This document shows, piece after piece, positions 1 through 5,252 of a DNA stretch of 5,252 nucleotides. Position 1 is the first letter of the stretch. Each line of letters starts with the position of its first letter. This stretch comes from an uncultured Gemmatimonadota bacterium. Lineage in GTDB: Bacteria; Gemmatimonadota; Gemmatimonadetes; Gemmatimonadales; Gemmatimonadaceae. Both the position numbers and the translations under genes were made by a program. The notes beneath the pieces were generated by a model. The model was given only the letters and a program-made list of their open reading frames with translations. It was not told the DNA's origin and ran no database searches. The stretch covers positions 1-5,252 of the forward strand of contig CAITQY010000256.1 in NCBI GenBank assembly GCA_903894655.1, read 5' to 3'.

Positions 1-174
1 CCGATGACCCTCAAGAAGGGTATCGAGGCCGCCGTCATTGCCGCTGTGCAGTCGATCAAGGAACTCTCCAAGGAAGTCGATTCCAAGGAGCAGATCGCTC
101 AGGTCGCCAGCATTTCGGCTGCCGACGAAGAGATCGGCGCGATGATCTCCGAGGCCATCGACAAGGTCGGCAAG
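1..174 (+). other. groEL: Internal GroEL (60 kDa chaperonin) fragment at the 5' end of the chimeric ORF
   Basis: The residues preceding SIWVAERCG align without a gap or frameshift to bacterial GroEL from about E. coli residue 113 to 168. Diagnostic matches are PMTLKKGIEAAV (E. coli PMDLKRGIDKAV), SKEQIAQVASISAADEE (SKAIAQVGTISAN) and IGAMISEAIDKVGK (VGKLIAEAMDKVGK). In any GroEL the next residues should be E/D-G-V-I-T-V-E; instead the frame switches at nucleotides 174/175 to NHL sequence. The segment spans the end of the N-terminal equatorial domain and the start of the intermediate domain, so it cannot fold as a chaperonin unit. The rest of groEL would lie upstream of the window, and the 3' two-thirds of the gene is absent here. 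Confidence 0.88.
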
Positions 175-1035
175 AGCATCTGGGTGGCGGAACGGTGCGG
201 CGTAAACAACTGCGCCGGCTCGTCGCTGCCGTCGGTGCTCAAATTCGACGACAAGGGCACCCTCGTCACCAGCTTTGGCGCCGGCATGATTCTGTCGCCG
301 CACGGCATTCACGTGGACAACAACGGCAACGTGTGGGTGGTCGACTGCGCCTGCACCCTCGGCGCCGCCGCCACCGCGCCGGCCAACGTGGGCAAGGGCC
401 ACCAGATCTACAAGTTCTCCCCCAAGGGCGACCTGCTCATGACGCTCGGCACGCCCGGCGGCGGACTGCGCGACACGTCGTACTTCTGGCAACCCAACGC
501 CGTCATCACCGCCCCGAACGGCGACATCTTCGTGGCCGAAGGACACTCGTCACGCAACACGTCCAACGCGCGCGTGTTCAAGTTCGACAAGGGCGGCAAA
601 CTGCTGAAGACCTGGGGCTCGTGGGGCAAAGGCGCCACCGAACTCGATCAGCCGCACGCACTGGCCTTCGACTCGAAGGGGCGCCTCTTCGTATGCGACC
701 GCGGCAACGATCGCATCATCATCGTCGACCAGAACTTCACGGTGCTCGACACGTGGTATCAGTTCAGCCGCCCCAGCGGCATCTACATCGACAAGAACGA
801 TGTGATCTACGTGGCCGACTCGGAGTCGGGCTCGGTGAATCCGCCGCACGTGGCGTGGAAGCGCGGCATGCGCATCGGCAGCGCGCGCGACGGCACGGTG
901 ACCGCGTTCATTCCCGACCCCGACGACAAAGCCCCTAGCACGAGTTCGGCTGAGGGCGTGGCGGTCGACGCCGCCGGCAACATTTACGGCGCCGAAGTGG
1001 GACAGAAGGCACTGAAGCGGTACGAGAAGAAGTAG
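1..1035 (+). CDS. NHL-repeat beta-propeller protein, 5'-truncated and fused in frame to a GroEL fragment
   Basis: The frame is open to the window edge (codon CCG precedes the first ATG at 4), so that ATG is an internal methionine and not a start. Codons up to about 57 are GroEL (separate entry). From about residue 58 (SIWVAERCG) to the TAG at 1033 the protein is an NHL-type propeller of the secreted kind found in soil bacteria. Repeated blades have the pattern hydrophobic-D-xx-G-x-hydrophobic-V-D/A: HGIHVDNNGNVWVVD (~100-114), PNAVITAPNGDIFVAEG, PHALAFDSKGRLFVCDRGNDRI, PSGIYIDKNDVIYVADSESG and the C-terminal AEGVAVDAAGNIYGAEVG. This family normally begins with a signal peptide and a first blade; both are missing here, replaced by the chaperonin segment. 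The molecular role is unknown. Such propellers are binding or lyase-like scaffolds, and the relation to peptidyl-amidoglycolate lyase is only by fold. No Shine-Dalgarno is assignable. The next gene on this strand starts 100 bp downstream. Confidence is high for the NHL identity and low that the ORF is a real protein as it stands. Confidence 0.85.
   Translation, partial: PMTLKKGIEAAVIAAVQSIKELSKEVDSKEQIAQVASISAADEEIGAMISEAIDKVGKSIWVAERCGVNNCAGSSLPSVLKFDDKGTLVTSFGAGMILSPHGIHVDNNGNVWVVDCACTLGAAATAPANVGKGHQIYKFSPKGDLLMTLGTPGGGLRDTSYFWQPNAVITAPNGDIFVAEGHSSRNTSNARVFKFDKGGKLLKTWGSWGKGATELDQPHALAFDSKGRLFVCDRGNDRIIIVDQNFTVLDTWYQFSRPSGIYIDKNDVIYVADSESGSVNPPHVAWKRGMRIGSARDGTVTAFIPDPDDKAPSTSSAEGVAVDAAGNIYGAEVGQKALKRYEKK
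923..969 (+). repeat. Copy 1 of a 47-bp direct repeat (inside the NHL gene)
   Basis: This stretch encodes the DDKAPSTSSAEGVAVD part of the NHL protein. It matches 2057-2103 at 41 of 47 positions by eye, including 23 identical consecutive bases (937-959 against 2071-2093). The AEGVAVDAAGNIYGAEV context is a normal last blade for this protein type, so this copy is the native one. It can form only an imperfect version of the hairpin seen in copy 2 (one mismatch and one G-U pair in a 9-bp stem, arms 931-939 and 949-957). Confidence 0.8.
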
Positions 1036-1135
1036 TAGTCGTAGCCGGTACGCCTGAGACCACGGATTGGATAGATTATCATAGATCGGGCACGACTTCT
1101 CCCCGACCAGACGATCCTATTCGCAGACGATCCCG

Positions 1136-2032
1136 TTGACGCTCCTGGCACCAGAGTCAGTCTCTCCGGAGACTGACTCTCCTCATAAGCTCCCTCCAGA
1201 GCGACGCTACTTCAACATCAGCGTCCTCTGGATTTTTTATTACGACCGGGTCATCCTCGCGCTGTACCGCCTGCGCGTGCGACATGAAGTGGTGACGATG
1301 GCATCGATCGGTTCAGGGCTCGCGGCCGCCTACACGATCGTGCACGCGCGAACGATGTCCGGCTTCTTGCTCGCCGCGCTCCTGGTGCACGCCAAGGATC
1401 TGTTCGATGCTTGTGACGGCGCGCTCGCTCGGCTCACCGGTACGGGTCACCGGCTCGGTCGTTTCATGGACACCATCGGCGACGGTGTCGTGTTCACGGC
1501 GTGGATCGCCGCCGCTGCCTATCGCGGCGTGGCGGCGGGCATGTCACTGCCGGTGACGCTGTCCTTCGGCGTGGCGGCGTGGCTGTCGCTGTTTCTCCAG
1601 TGCTCGTATTTCAACTACCACCAGCTGCACTACGTAAGACGGTCGGGTGCGTCACTGACCAGTCGCCTCGACGAGCGGGAGGAAACCGACAGCGGCATCG
1701 TGGCGGTGCTGGCCCGCGTGTACGACCTCTGGTTCGGCTGGCAGGACCGCATGATTGCCCGATTTGACGGGTGGCAACGGGAGCAGGTGGGACTCCCTAG
1801 AGATCCGCTGCATCCGACCAACGATGCGTGGTTCGACCATCGGAATCTCATGGTCGCGAATTCTGCGCTCTGTTTCGGCACCCATGCTTTCGTCCTGATC
1901 GTCTGCCTCGTCGCCGGGTCGCCCTTCTGGTTTCTTCCGCTGGTCGTGGTGGGCATGAACCTGTACTGGTTCACGATCATCCTCACGCGCGTGGTGATGT
2001 TTCGACGGGCGCTGGCCGTTTCGGTGGCCTGA
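1136..2032 (+). CDS. CDP-alcohol phosphatidyltransferase family integral membrane protein
   Basis: A 298-residue protein with the family signature D-x2-D-G-x2-A-R-x8-G-x3-D-x3-D: D91, D94, G95, A98, R99, G108, D112 and D116. These acidic residues bind the metal and the CDP-diacylglycerol or CDP-alcohol in characterised members, which transfer a phosphoalcohol group at the membrane during phospholipid synthesis. Hydrophobic segments lie near 53-72, 76-88, 117-135, 139-157, 238-260 and 264-286, as expected for a six-helix enzyme. The hydrophilic stretch ~160-235, between helices four and five, is long for a minimal member. The acceptor alcohol cannot be told. The start is TTG: the nearest upstream in-frame stop is TAG at 1082-1084, no ATG or GTG lies between, and the next in-frame ATG (codon 55, 1298) would cut into the first membrane segment. 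No good Shine-Dalgarno precedes the TTG. The first 35 codons carry two strong hairpins (separate entries). The gene follows the NHL gene by 100 bp and converges on the PQQ dehydrogenase; neither neighbour suggests a shared pathway. Confidence 0.88.
   Translation: MTLLAPESVSPETDSPHKLPPERRYFNISVLWIFYYDRVILALYRLRVRHEVVTMASIGSGLAAAYTIVHARTMSGFLLAALLVHAKDLFDACDGALARLTGTGHRLGRFMDTIGDGVVFTAWIAAAAYRGVAAGMSLPVTLSFGVAAWLSLFLQCSYFNYHQLHYVRRSGASLTSRLDEREETDSGIVAVLARVYDLWFGWQDRMIARFDGWQREQVGLPRDPLHPTNDAWFDHRNLMVANSALCFGTHAFVLIVCLVAGSPFWFLPLVVVGMNLYWFTIILTRVVMFRRALAVSVA
1153..1180 (+). promoter_or_regulatory. 12-bp perfect hairpin with a UCCG tetraloop near the start of the phosphatidyltransferase gene
   Basis: Arms 1153-1164 (agagtcagtctc) and 1169-1180 (gagactgactct) are exact reverse complements around the loop tccg, closed by a C-G pair. 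In RNA that is a cUNCGg tetraloop, an unusually stable type. It begins 17 bases after the first base of the proposed TTG start and covers codons 6-15, a poorly conserved leader part of the protein. No T run follows on either strand, so it is not a plain intrinsic terminator. A role in controlling translation or transcription of this gene is inferred from position and stability only. Confidence 0.55.
1195..1240 (+). terminator. Terminator-like hairpin plus T run inside the 5' coding region (possible attenuator)
   Basis: The left arm 1195-1208 (tccagag, bulged c at 1202, gacgct) pairs with the right arm 1220-1232 (agcgtcctctgga), giving 13 base pairs with a single-base bulge and an 11-base loop. 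It is followed immediately by TTTTTT at 1233-1238. This is the architecture of a Rho-independent terminator reading on the + strand. It sits 15 bases after the UCCG hairpin. Because it lies inside the long ORF (codons ~21-34, translated PERRYFNISVLWIF), it would act as an attenuator of the phosphatidyltransferase gene or as the end of the upstream NHL transcript. The alternative is a chance result of Trp/Ile/Phe/Tyr codons after a paired region. No convincing alternative antiterminator pairing was found, although CCAGAG recurs at 1151-1156 and 1196-1201. Confidence 0.45.
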
Positions 2033-2046
2033 ATCGGTGGCCTGAC
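2021..2046 (+). repeat. 13-bp tandem duplication across the phosphatidyltransferase stop codon
   Basis: The units 2021-2033 (tcggtggcctgaa) and 2034-2046 (tcggtggcctgac) differ at the last base only. The first unit contains the TGA stop (2030-2032). The second lies in the intergenic gap, out of frame with the stop. It looks like a recent replication-slippage duplication with no effect on the protein. Confidence 0.75.
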
Positions 2047-2056
2047 CGGGGGCGCA

Positions 2057-2103
2057 ACGACAACGCCCTCAGCACGAGTTCGGCTGAGGGCGTTGCCATC
2101 GAC
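2057..2103 (+). pseudogene. Remnant of a second NHL-repeat gene (copy 2 of the 47-bp direct repeat)
   Basis: In the frame equivalent to the NHL gene this intergenic stretch reads DNALSTSSAEGVAID, against DKAPSTSSAEGVAVD in the intact gene. Within the 3' half the differences are what coding divergence produces: gtg/gtt and gcg/gcc are synonymous and gtc/atc is Val to Ile. Similarity stops about 20 bp before the end of the convergent PQQ dehydrogenase gene, and nothing NHL-like is visible upstream of about 2055. It is best read as a scar of a deleted or duplicated NHL gene. A mobile extragenic palindrome is less likely because the NHL copy fits its protein family well. Confidence 0.6.
2061..2095. 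terminator. Probable bidirectional terminator hairpin between convergent genes
   Basis: Arms 2061-2073 (caacgccctcagc) and 2083-2095 (gctgagggcgttg) form a perfect 13-bp stem with a 9-base loop. It lies 29 bases after the phosphatidyltransferase stop and 28 bases after the PQQ dehydrogenase stop on the other strand, the expected place for a shared terminator. Neither side has a true T run, so termination could be weak or Rho-assisted. The hairpin lies wholly inside the NHL-derived repeat; a two-base difference from the NHL gene (935-936 against 2069-2070) makes the stem perfect here. Confidence 0.6.
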
Positions 2104-2122
2104 AAAGCTGAACGGCTCGCGC

Positions 2123-4333
2123 TTACTTCTTTACCGGCAGAGCCAGGGCCGTGAGCTGCGTTTCGTTTTCTGCGCCACTCGCGAACACGATGTACTGCCG
2201 ACCCTTGTGCAGGAACGTCATCGGCACCGCCGTTGTCTTCGACGCAATCTCCACGGCGCCCACTTGCTTACCGGTGGTCTTGTCGAGCGCGAACAGCTTG
2301 GGTGCTTCACCCGGCGCACCACCGCTGCGACCAGTGCCGTAAATCAGCAGCGACTTGGTGGTGATCGCCTGCGCCTGTCCGCGTCCACCTTGCGGCGGCA
2401 ACGTAACACCGGCAAACAACGGATCGCGGCTGGTGACCTTCAGCATGCCGGCGTTCGGTGCCCACCACGACTTGTCACCGCTCTTCATGTTGTACGCCGT
2501 GATGCCGCCGTACTCCTTGGGCTTCACGATCGACACGCCGCCGATGATCGAGCCACCGGCGCGCGCCGCGAAGTCGCCACCGCGCTCGCGCACGTTGCCG
2601 TCGTAGCCCGCGGGCGCCGGCAGCGCGCCGAGCAGGCCGCAGCTGTTACGCGGTGAGCTGTAGTCGAACTCCGAGCACGGATCCTTCTGCAACTGCGCGG
2701 TGCTCATACCGGTGATCGACGCCACGTACAGCATGCCGGTTTCCACGTCCACCGTGGCGCCACCGTCGATGTTCACGCCACCGCTGGCACCGGGCGCATA
2801 CCACGAGCACTTGAGCCCCGTGCTCCCCTTTCCGTCGGCCGCAGCTGGCGGAATGAAGTACGGTCCCATGCGGCACCGCTTGGCCATCTTGAGCGCCGAG
2901 TCCTTGATGGCTGGCGTGTAGTCGATGAGATCGGCCTCCACGAGCCCCTGCTGCGAGTACGCCGCCGGCTTGCTGGGAATGGGCTGCGTGGGCGCCGAAA
3001 TCTCTCCCGGCACATCGCTCGTCATCACCGGCGTTTCCACCATCGGCCAGATGGGTTCACCGGTGGCGCGATCGAACGTGTACACCCACCCCTGCTTGGT
3101 GGTCTGCGCCACGACCTTCCGCAGCTTGCCGTCCACCGTGATGTCCATGAGGTTCGGCGCCATCGGCGTGTCGTAGTCCCAGATGTCGTGATGCACCATC
3201 TGGAAGTGCCACTTCCGCAGCCCCGTCTTCGCATCGAGGGCGACCAGCGAGTTGCCGTACAGGTTGTTGCCCGGGCGATGTCCGCCGTATTCGTCCATCA
3301 GCGGCATCCCCACCGGGATGTACACGAGGCCAAGCTGCTCGTCGGCGGCGTACGGCGCCCACGCGTCGTTCTTGCCCACGCCCTTGCTGCCGTTCTTCGA
3401 GCCGTTCTTCCAGGTCTCGGCGCCGAACTCACCCGGCTGTGGCACGAGGTTGAACTTCCATGCCTGACGTCCGGTGCGCACATCGAAGCCGCGCACGGTG
3501 CCGGTCACGTTGTGCGTGCGAATCGGGTAGTAGCCGTGAATCGACGAGTTCCCCAACACGATCATGTTCCCCACCACCATCGCCGGTGAACTGGCGGCGA
3601 TCTGTCCGGCGGCCGGATCGAGGCCCACCGTGCCGTCGGCGCCGATCTTCTTTACGGGGTCCCACGTTTCACCGGGCTTCGCTTTGCGCATCGGCGCGGC
3701 GTCGGAGATGATGAGCGGCCCCGAGTCATCGACGGCGAGCGGCACCATGGGGTAGCCCAGGCCGTCCATCAGGTCGACCACACCGTTCTTGCCGAACAGC
3801 GGATCGGGCTTGCCCGTCTTTGCATCGAGCGAAATCAGGTGATAGCCCGGCGTGACGAGCAGCACGCGTTCAATGCGGCCGTCGGTCCAGTATGACAGGC
3901 CGCGACCAGCGAACTGACGCGGCGCCTTCTGCCAGCGGATCCCTTCGTCCAGGCGATACATCCACAACGTCTCGCCCGTTTCCGGATCGAGCGCGGTGGC
4001 CACGCGACGTGTGCTCGCCACGGTGAACAATCGGCCGTTGGCGAAGATCGGCGTGGTGCGATAGTACTCGTCCTTGCCGAATGCGCTGGCCTTCCACTCC
4101 CACGCTACCTGCAGGGAATCGAAGTTGCCGGCGTTGACCTGTTCGAGCGGCGAGTAGCGCGTGCTCCACTGGTCTGCCCCCCAATGCCGCCATTCGCCAT
4201 ACGCGTTACCGCGTACGAGTGGTTTGCCCTGTTGCGCCACCGTGGGAGCGACACGCGTGAACGTGGCGCCGATCACCGCGGCGCCCGCGAGCAGCGCGAA
4301 GCCGACGATCCGTTTGGTCCTTCGTTGCATCAT
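2123..4333 (-). CDS. Secreted PQQ-dependent dehydrogenase (quinoprotein, glucose/alcohol dehydrogenase type)
   Basis: A ~735-residue eight-bladed propeller quinoprotein. It starts at one of two adjacent ATGs (4333 or 4330), preceded by a GGAG box; a longer frame back to 4462 would overlap the upstream gene and encodes arginine-rich nonsense. Residues 1-34 form a Sec-type signal peptide: MMQRRTKR, then a hydrophobic stretch, ending near TVAQQG. The mature part opens with WRHWGADQWSTRYSPL (~48-63), the usual start of the PQQ propeller, and contains tryptophan-docking-like blades (ALDPETGETLWMY, ALDAKTGLRKWHF, FDRATGEPIWPM). The block GGHRPGNNLYGNSLVALD leads into HHDIWDYD (~381-388), which by analogy with membrane glucose dehydrogenase carries the catalytic aspartate; Lys ~413 in TTKQGWVY matches the PQQ-contacting lysine. 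No CXXCH is present, so it is not a quinohemoprotein, and there is no N-terminal membrane bundle as in Gcd. Electrons probably go to the cytochrome encoded just upstream. PQQ must come from genes elsewhere. Substrate unknown. Confidence 0.92.
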   Translation of the reverse strand: MMQRRTKRIVGFALLAGAAVIGATFTRVAPTVAQQGKPLVRGNAYGEWRHWGADQWSTRYSPLEQVNAGNFDSLQVAWEWKASAFGKDEYYRTTPIFANGRLFTVASTRRVATALDPETGETLWMYRLDEGIRWQKAPRQFAGRGLSYWTDGRIERVLLVTPGYHLISLDAKTGKPDPLFGKNGVVDLMDGLGYPMVPLAVDDSGPLIISDAAPMRKAKPGETWDPVKKIGADGTVGLDPAAGQIAASSPAMVVGNMIVLGNSSIHGYYPIRTHNVTGTVRGFDVRTGRQAWKFNLVPQPGEFGAETWKNGSKNGSKGVGKNDAWAPYAADEQLGLVYIPVGMPLMDEYGGHRPGNNLYGNSLVALDAKTGLRKWHFQMVHHDIWDYDTPMAPNLMDITVDGKLRKVVAQTTKQGWVYTFDRATGEPIWPMVETPVMTSDVPGEISAPTQPIPSKPAAYSQQGLVEADLIDYTPAIKDSALKMAKRCRMGPYFIPPAAADGKGSTGLKCSWYAPGASGGVNIDGGATVDVETGMLYVASITGMSTAQLQKDPCSEFDYSSPRNSCGLLGALPAPAGYDGNVRERGGDFAARAGGSIIGGVSIVKPKEYGGITAYNMKSGDKSWWAPNAGMLKVTSRDPLFAGVTLPPQGGRGQAQAITTKSLLIYGTGRSGGAPGEAPKLFALDKTTGKQVGAVEIASKTTAVPMTFLHKGRQYIVFASGAENETQLTALALPVKK

Positions 4334-4338
4334 CTGAT

Positions 4339-4343
4339 CTCCG
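4339..4343 (-). promoter_or_regulatory. Shine-Dalgarno of the PQQ dehydrogenase
   Basis: On the - strand cggag lies 5 bases before the first ATG (4333) and 8 bases before the second (4330), immediately after the TGA stop of the upstream gene (4346-4344). It fixes the start of the dehydrogenase and indicates translation from a shared mRNA with the cytochrome gene. Confidence 0.75.
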
Positions 4344-5252
4344 TCAAAACTGCGGGACGAGTCTGAACCTGCGTACTTCCCAACGATCTTCCAACAGCGA
4401 AAGCGCGTGCGACGGCGAATTCTCCAACGCATACTCCGGCGCGTTATTCGGCACCGTCTCAATGCGCACCGCCTTCAACAACTCCGGCTCGGCGTTCAAC
4501 TCCACCTTCCCAGCCGGCATGCCGTTCAACTTCAGGATGTAGGCCGTGACCCACACGTATTCATCTTCGGTGAGCGTACCCGGTGCCGACTTGGGCATCA
4601 GGTTGCTGAGATAGCCGTACAGCTCCCACAACGGCCGACCGAACCACTTCAACTCGAACGCCGGCCCCATGTGGGTGGCCGTGGTGTGACAGCCGAGACA
4701 GGCGCCGTTGAAGACGTTCTTGCCCTTCGTGGCCTGCGCGACCGTGTACACGCCCTGCGTGGTCGACTTCGGGGACTGCGCCGTACTCGTGCGCGGCGCG
4801 ACGCTCGCCGCCGCCGCCGCCGCAACACAGAGCAACACACCCGTAACGGCATGCGACGCCGCGCGCGCACCCGACAACCGACGCATCACCCCCGATATTC
4901 CCCACGCCACCCCGATCACGATCAGCACCCCCATCGTTCCCCGCAGCACGTCCGCCAGAAACAGCGCATCGAGCACCGGCGGTGTGAATCGATACGTGCG
5001 CAACGTGGCCGCGCGCTCCAGCAGCCAATGCCACGCCTCATGCGTAATGAACGCCGACACGAGGATCACGCCCACGCGCTCAGGCACGGCGCGCGCGAAC
5101 GCCCAGCGCAACGCCGGCACCGCCACCGCCAGCACGGCCAGCTGCGCGAGCTCCACGCCCACGTTGAACGCGGCGAGTGAGGTGAGCAGATGCGACCCGG
5201 CAAACTGCAACTGCTCGCGCAACGCCGTGGAGAAGGCGAAACCGTGCACCAA
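4344..5252 (-). CDS. HupE/UreJ-type membrane protein fused in frame to a cytochrome c domain (5' partial)
   Basis: The frame is open to the window edge; the TTG there is an internal Leu (LVHGFAFSTALRE). Residues 1-~80 match the C-terminal part of the HupE/UreJ_2 family: VHGFAF, then FNVGVELAQLAVL (29-41) and RVGVILVSAFITHEAWHWLLER (59-80). Another membrane helix follows at ~96-121. After a hydrophobic alanine-rich stretch (~135-152) comes a class I cytochrome c domain with heme-binding CLGCH (C185, C188, H189) and a probable axial Met220 in NLMPKSAPGTLTEDEYVWV, ending in AYILKLNGMPAGKVEL. A ~45-residue tail closes the protein. Residues 123-160 (MRRLSGARAASHAV to STAQS) look exactly like a signal peptide, so a separate cytochrome could also start at the internal ATG at 4886, although the G-rich tract before it is poorly spaced as a ribosome site. 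As a fusion it would be a membrane-anchored periplasmic cytochrome. The PQQ dehydrogenase follows after 10-13 bases, so it is the likely electron donor. The HupE/UreJ role (nickel handling in characterised relatives) is not established here. Confidence 0.82.
   Translation of the reverse strand: MVHGFAFSTALREQLQFAGSHLLTSLAAFNVGVELAQLAVLAVAVPALRWAFARAVPERVGVILVSAFITHEAWHWLLERAATLRTYRFTPPVLDALFLADVLRGTMGVLIVIGVAWGISGVMRRLSGARAASHAVTGVLLCVAAAAAASVAPRTSTAQSPKSTTQGVYTVAQATKGKNVFNGACLGCHTTATHMGPAFELKWFGRPLWELYGYLSNLMPKSAPGTLTEDEYVWVTAYILKLNGMPAGKVELNAEPELLKAVRIETVPNNAPEYALENSPSHALSLLEDRWEVRRFRLVPQF

Noticed and set aside
4..6. ATG at position 4 as the true start of the first gene
   Set aside because: The frame is open upstream and the Met corresponds to an internal GroEL methionine (PM-LK-G); no start can be assigned inside the window.
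195..938. Long alternative + frame inside the NHL gene
   Set aside because: Arginine-rich composition with no recognisable domain; the other frame has clear NHL blades.
1054..1085. AT-rich patch upstream of the phosphatidyltransferase gene as a promoter (TATCAT at 1077-1082)
   Set aside because: The -10-like box is plausible but no acceptable -35 lies at the right spacing, and sigma consensus for this organism is unknown.
4334..4462. N-terminal extension of the PQQ dehydrogenase to 4462
   Set aside because: It would overlap the cytochrome gene by 119 bp, encodes an arginine-rich low-quality stretch, and buries the signal peptide; a good Shine-Dalgarno supports 4333/4330.
4809..4823. GCC-rich trinucleotide run as a functional repeat
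   Set aside because: It encodes the alanine stretch of the signal-peptide-like linker and is explained by composition.
4407..5180. Long + strand ORF opposite the cytochrome gene
   Set aside because: It is arginine/histidine-rich and antisense to a clear HupE/UreJ-cytochrome reading frame; typical GC-rich shadow.
1..5252. CRISPR array, tRNA, rRNA, insertion sequence or defence system
   Set aside because: No regularly spaced repeats, no cloverleaf-like or rRNA-like stretch, and no transposase or nuclease motif seen on either strand.

Overview
The window is GC-rich bacterial DNA. It holds four protein-coding segments in a convergent layout: two genes on the + strand (1-2032) and two on the - strand (2123-5252), meeting in a 90-bp gap with a strong hairpin. 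High GC, a PQQ dehydrogenase next to a mono-heme cytochrome c, a secreted-type NHL propeller protein and a HupE/UreJ membrane protein suggest a soil or freshwater heterotroph such as Gemmatimonadota or Acidobacteriota. That assignment is inference from gene content; there is no rRNA or tRNA to anchor it.

Left part (+). The first reading frame is open at the window edge and chimeric. Its first ~58 codons are an internal piece of the chaperonin GroEL, and from about codon 58 it becomes, in frame, an NHL-repeat beta-propeller protein that lacks its own N-terminus. This is either an assembly or amplification chimera or a real rearrangement. After a 100-bp gap comes a CDP-alcohol phosphatidyltransferase-family membrane enzyme with a complete catalytic motif. 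It has a TTG start, and its first ~35 codons contain two strong RNA hairpins. The second is followed at once by a T run, as in an intrinsic terminator.

Middle (2033-2122). A 13-bp perfect hairpin separates the convergent transcription units. The hairpin is embedded in a 47-bp stretch that matches the 3' part of the NHL gene at 41 of 47 positions, in the same codon frame. It appears to be a remnant of a second NHL gene.

Right part (-). In transcription order, a HupE/UreJ-type membrane protein runs in frame into a class I cytochrome c domain (5' end outside the window). Ten to thirteen bases later comes a secreted PQQ-dependent dehydrogenase of the glucose/alcohol dehydrogenase type with no heme domain of its own. 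The two are very likely co-transcribed. The simplest model is oxidation of a substrate outside the cytoplasmic membrane by the quinoprotein, with electrons passed to the neighbouring membrane-anchored cytochrome. The substrate cannot be told from sequence. The phosphatidyltransferase has no evident link to this redox pair.
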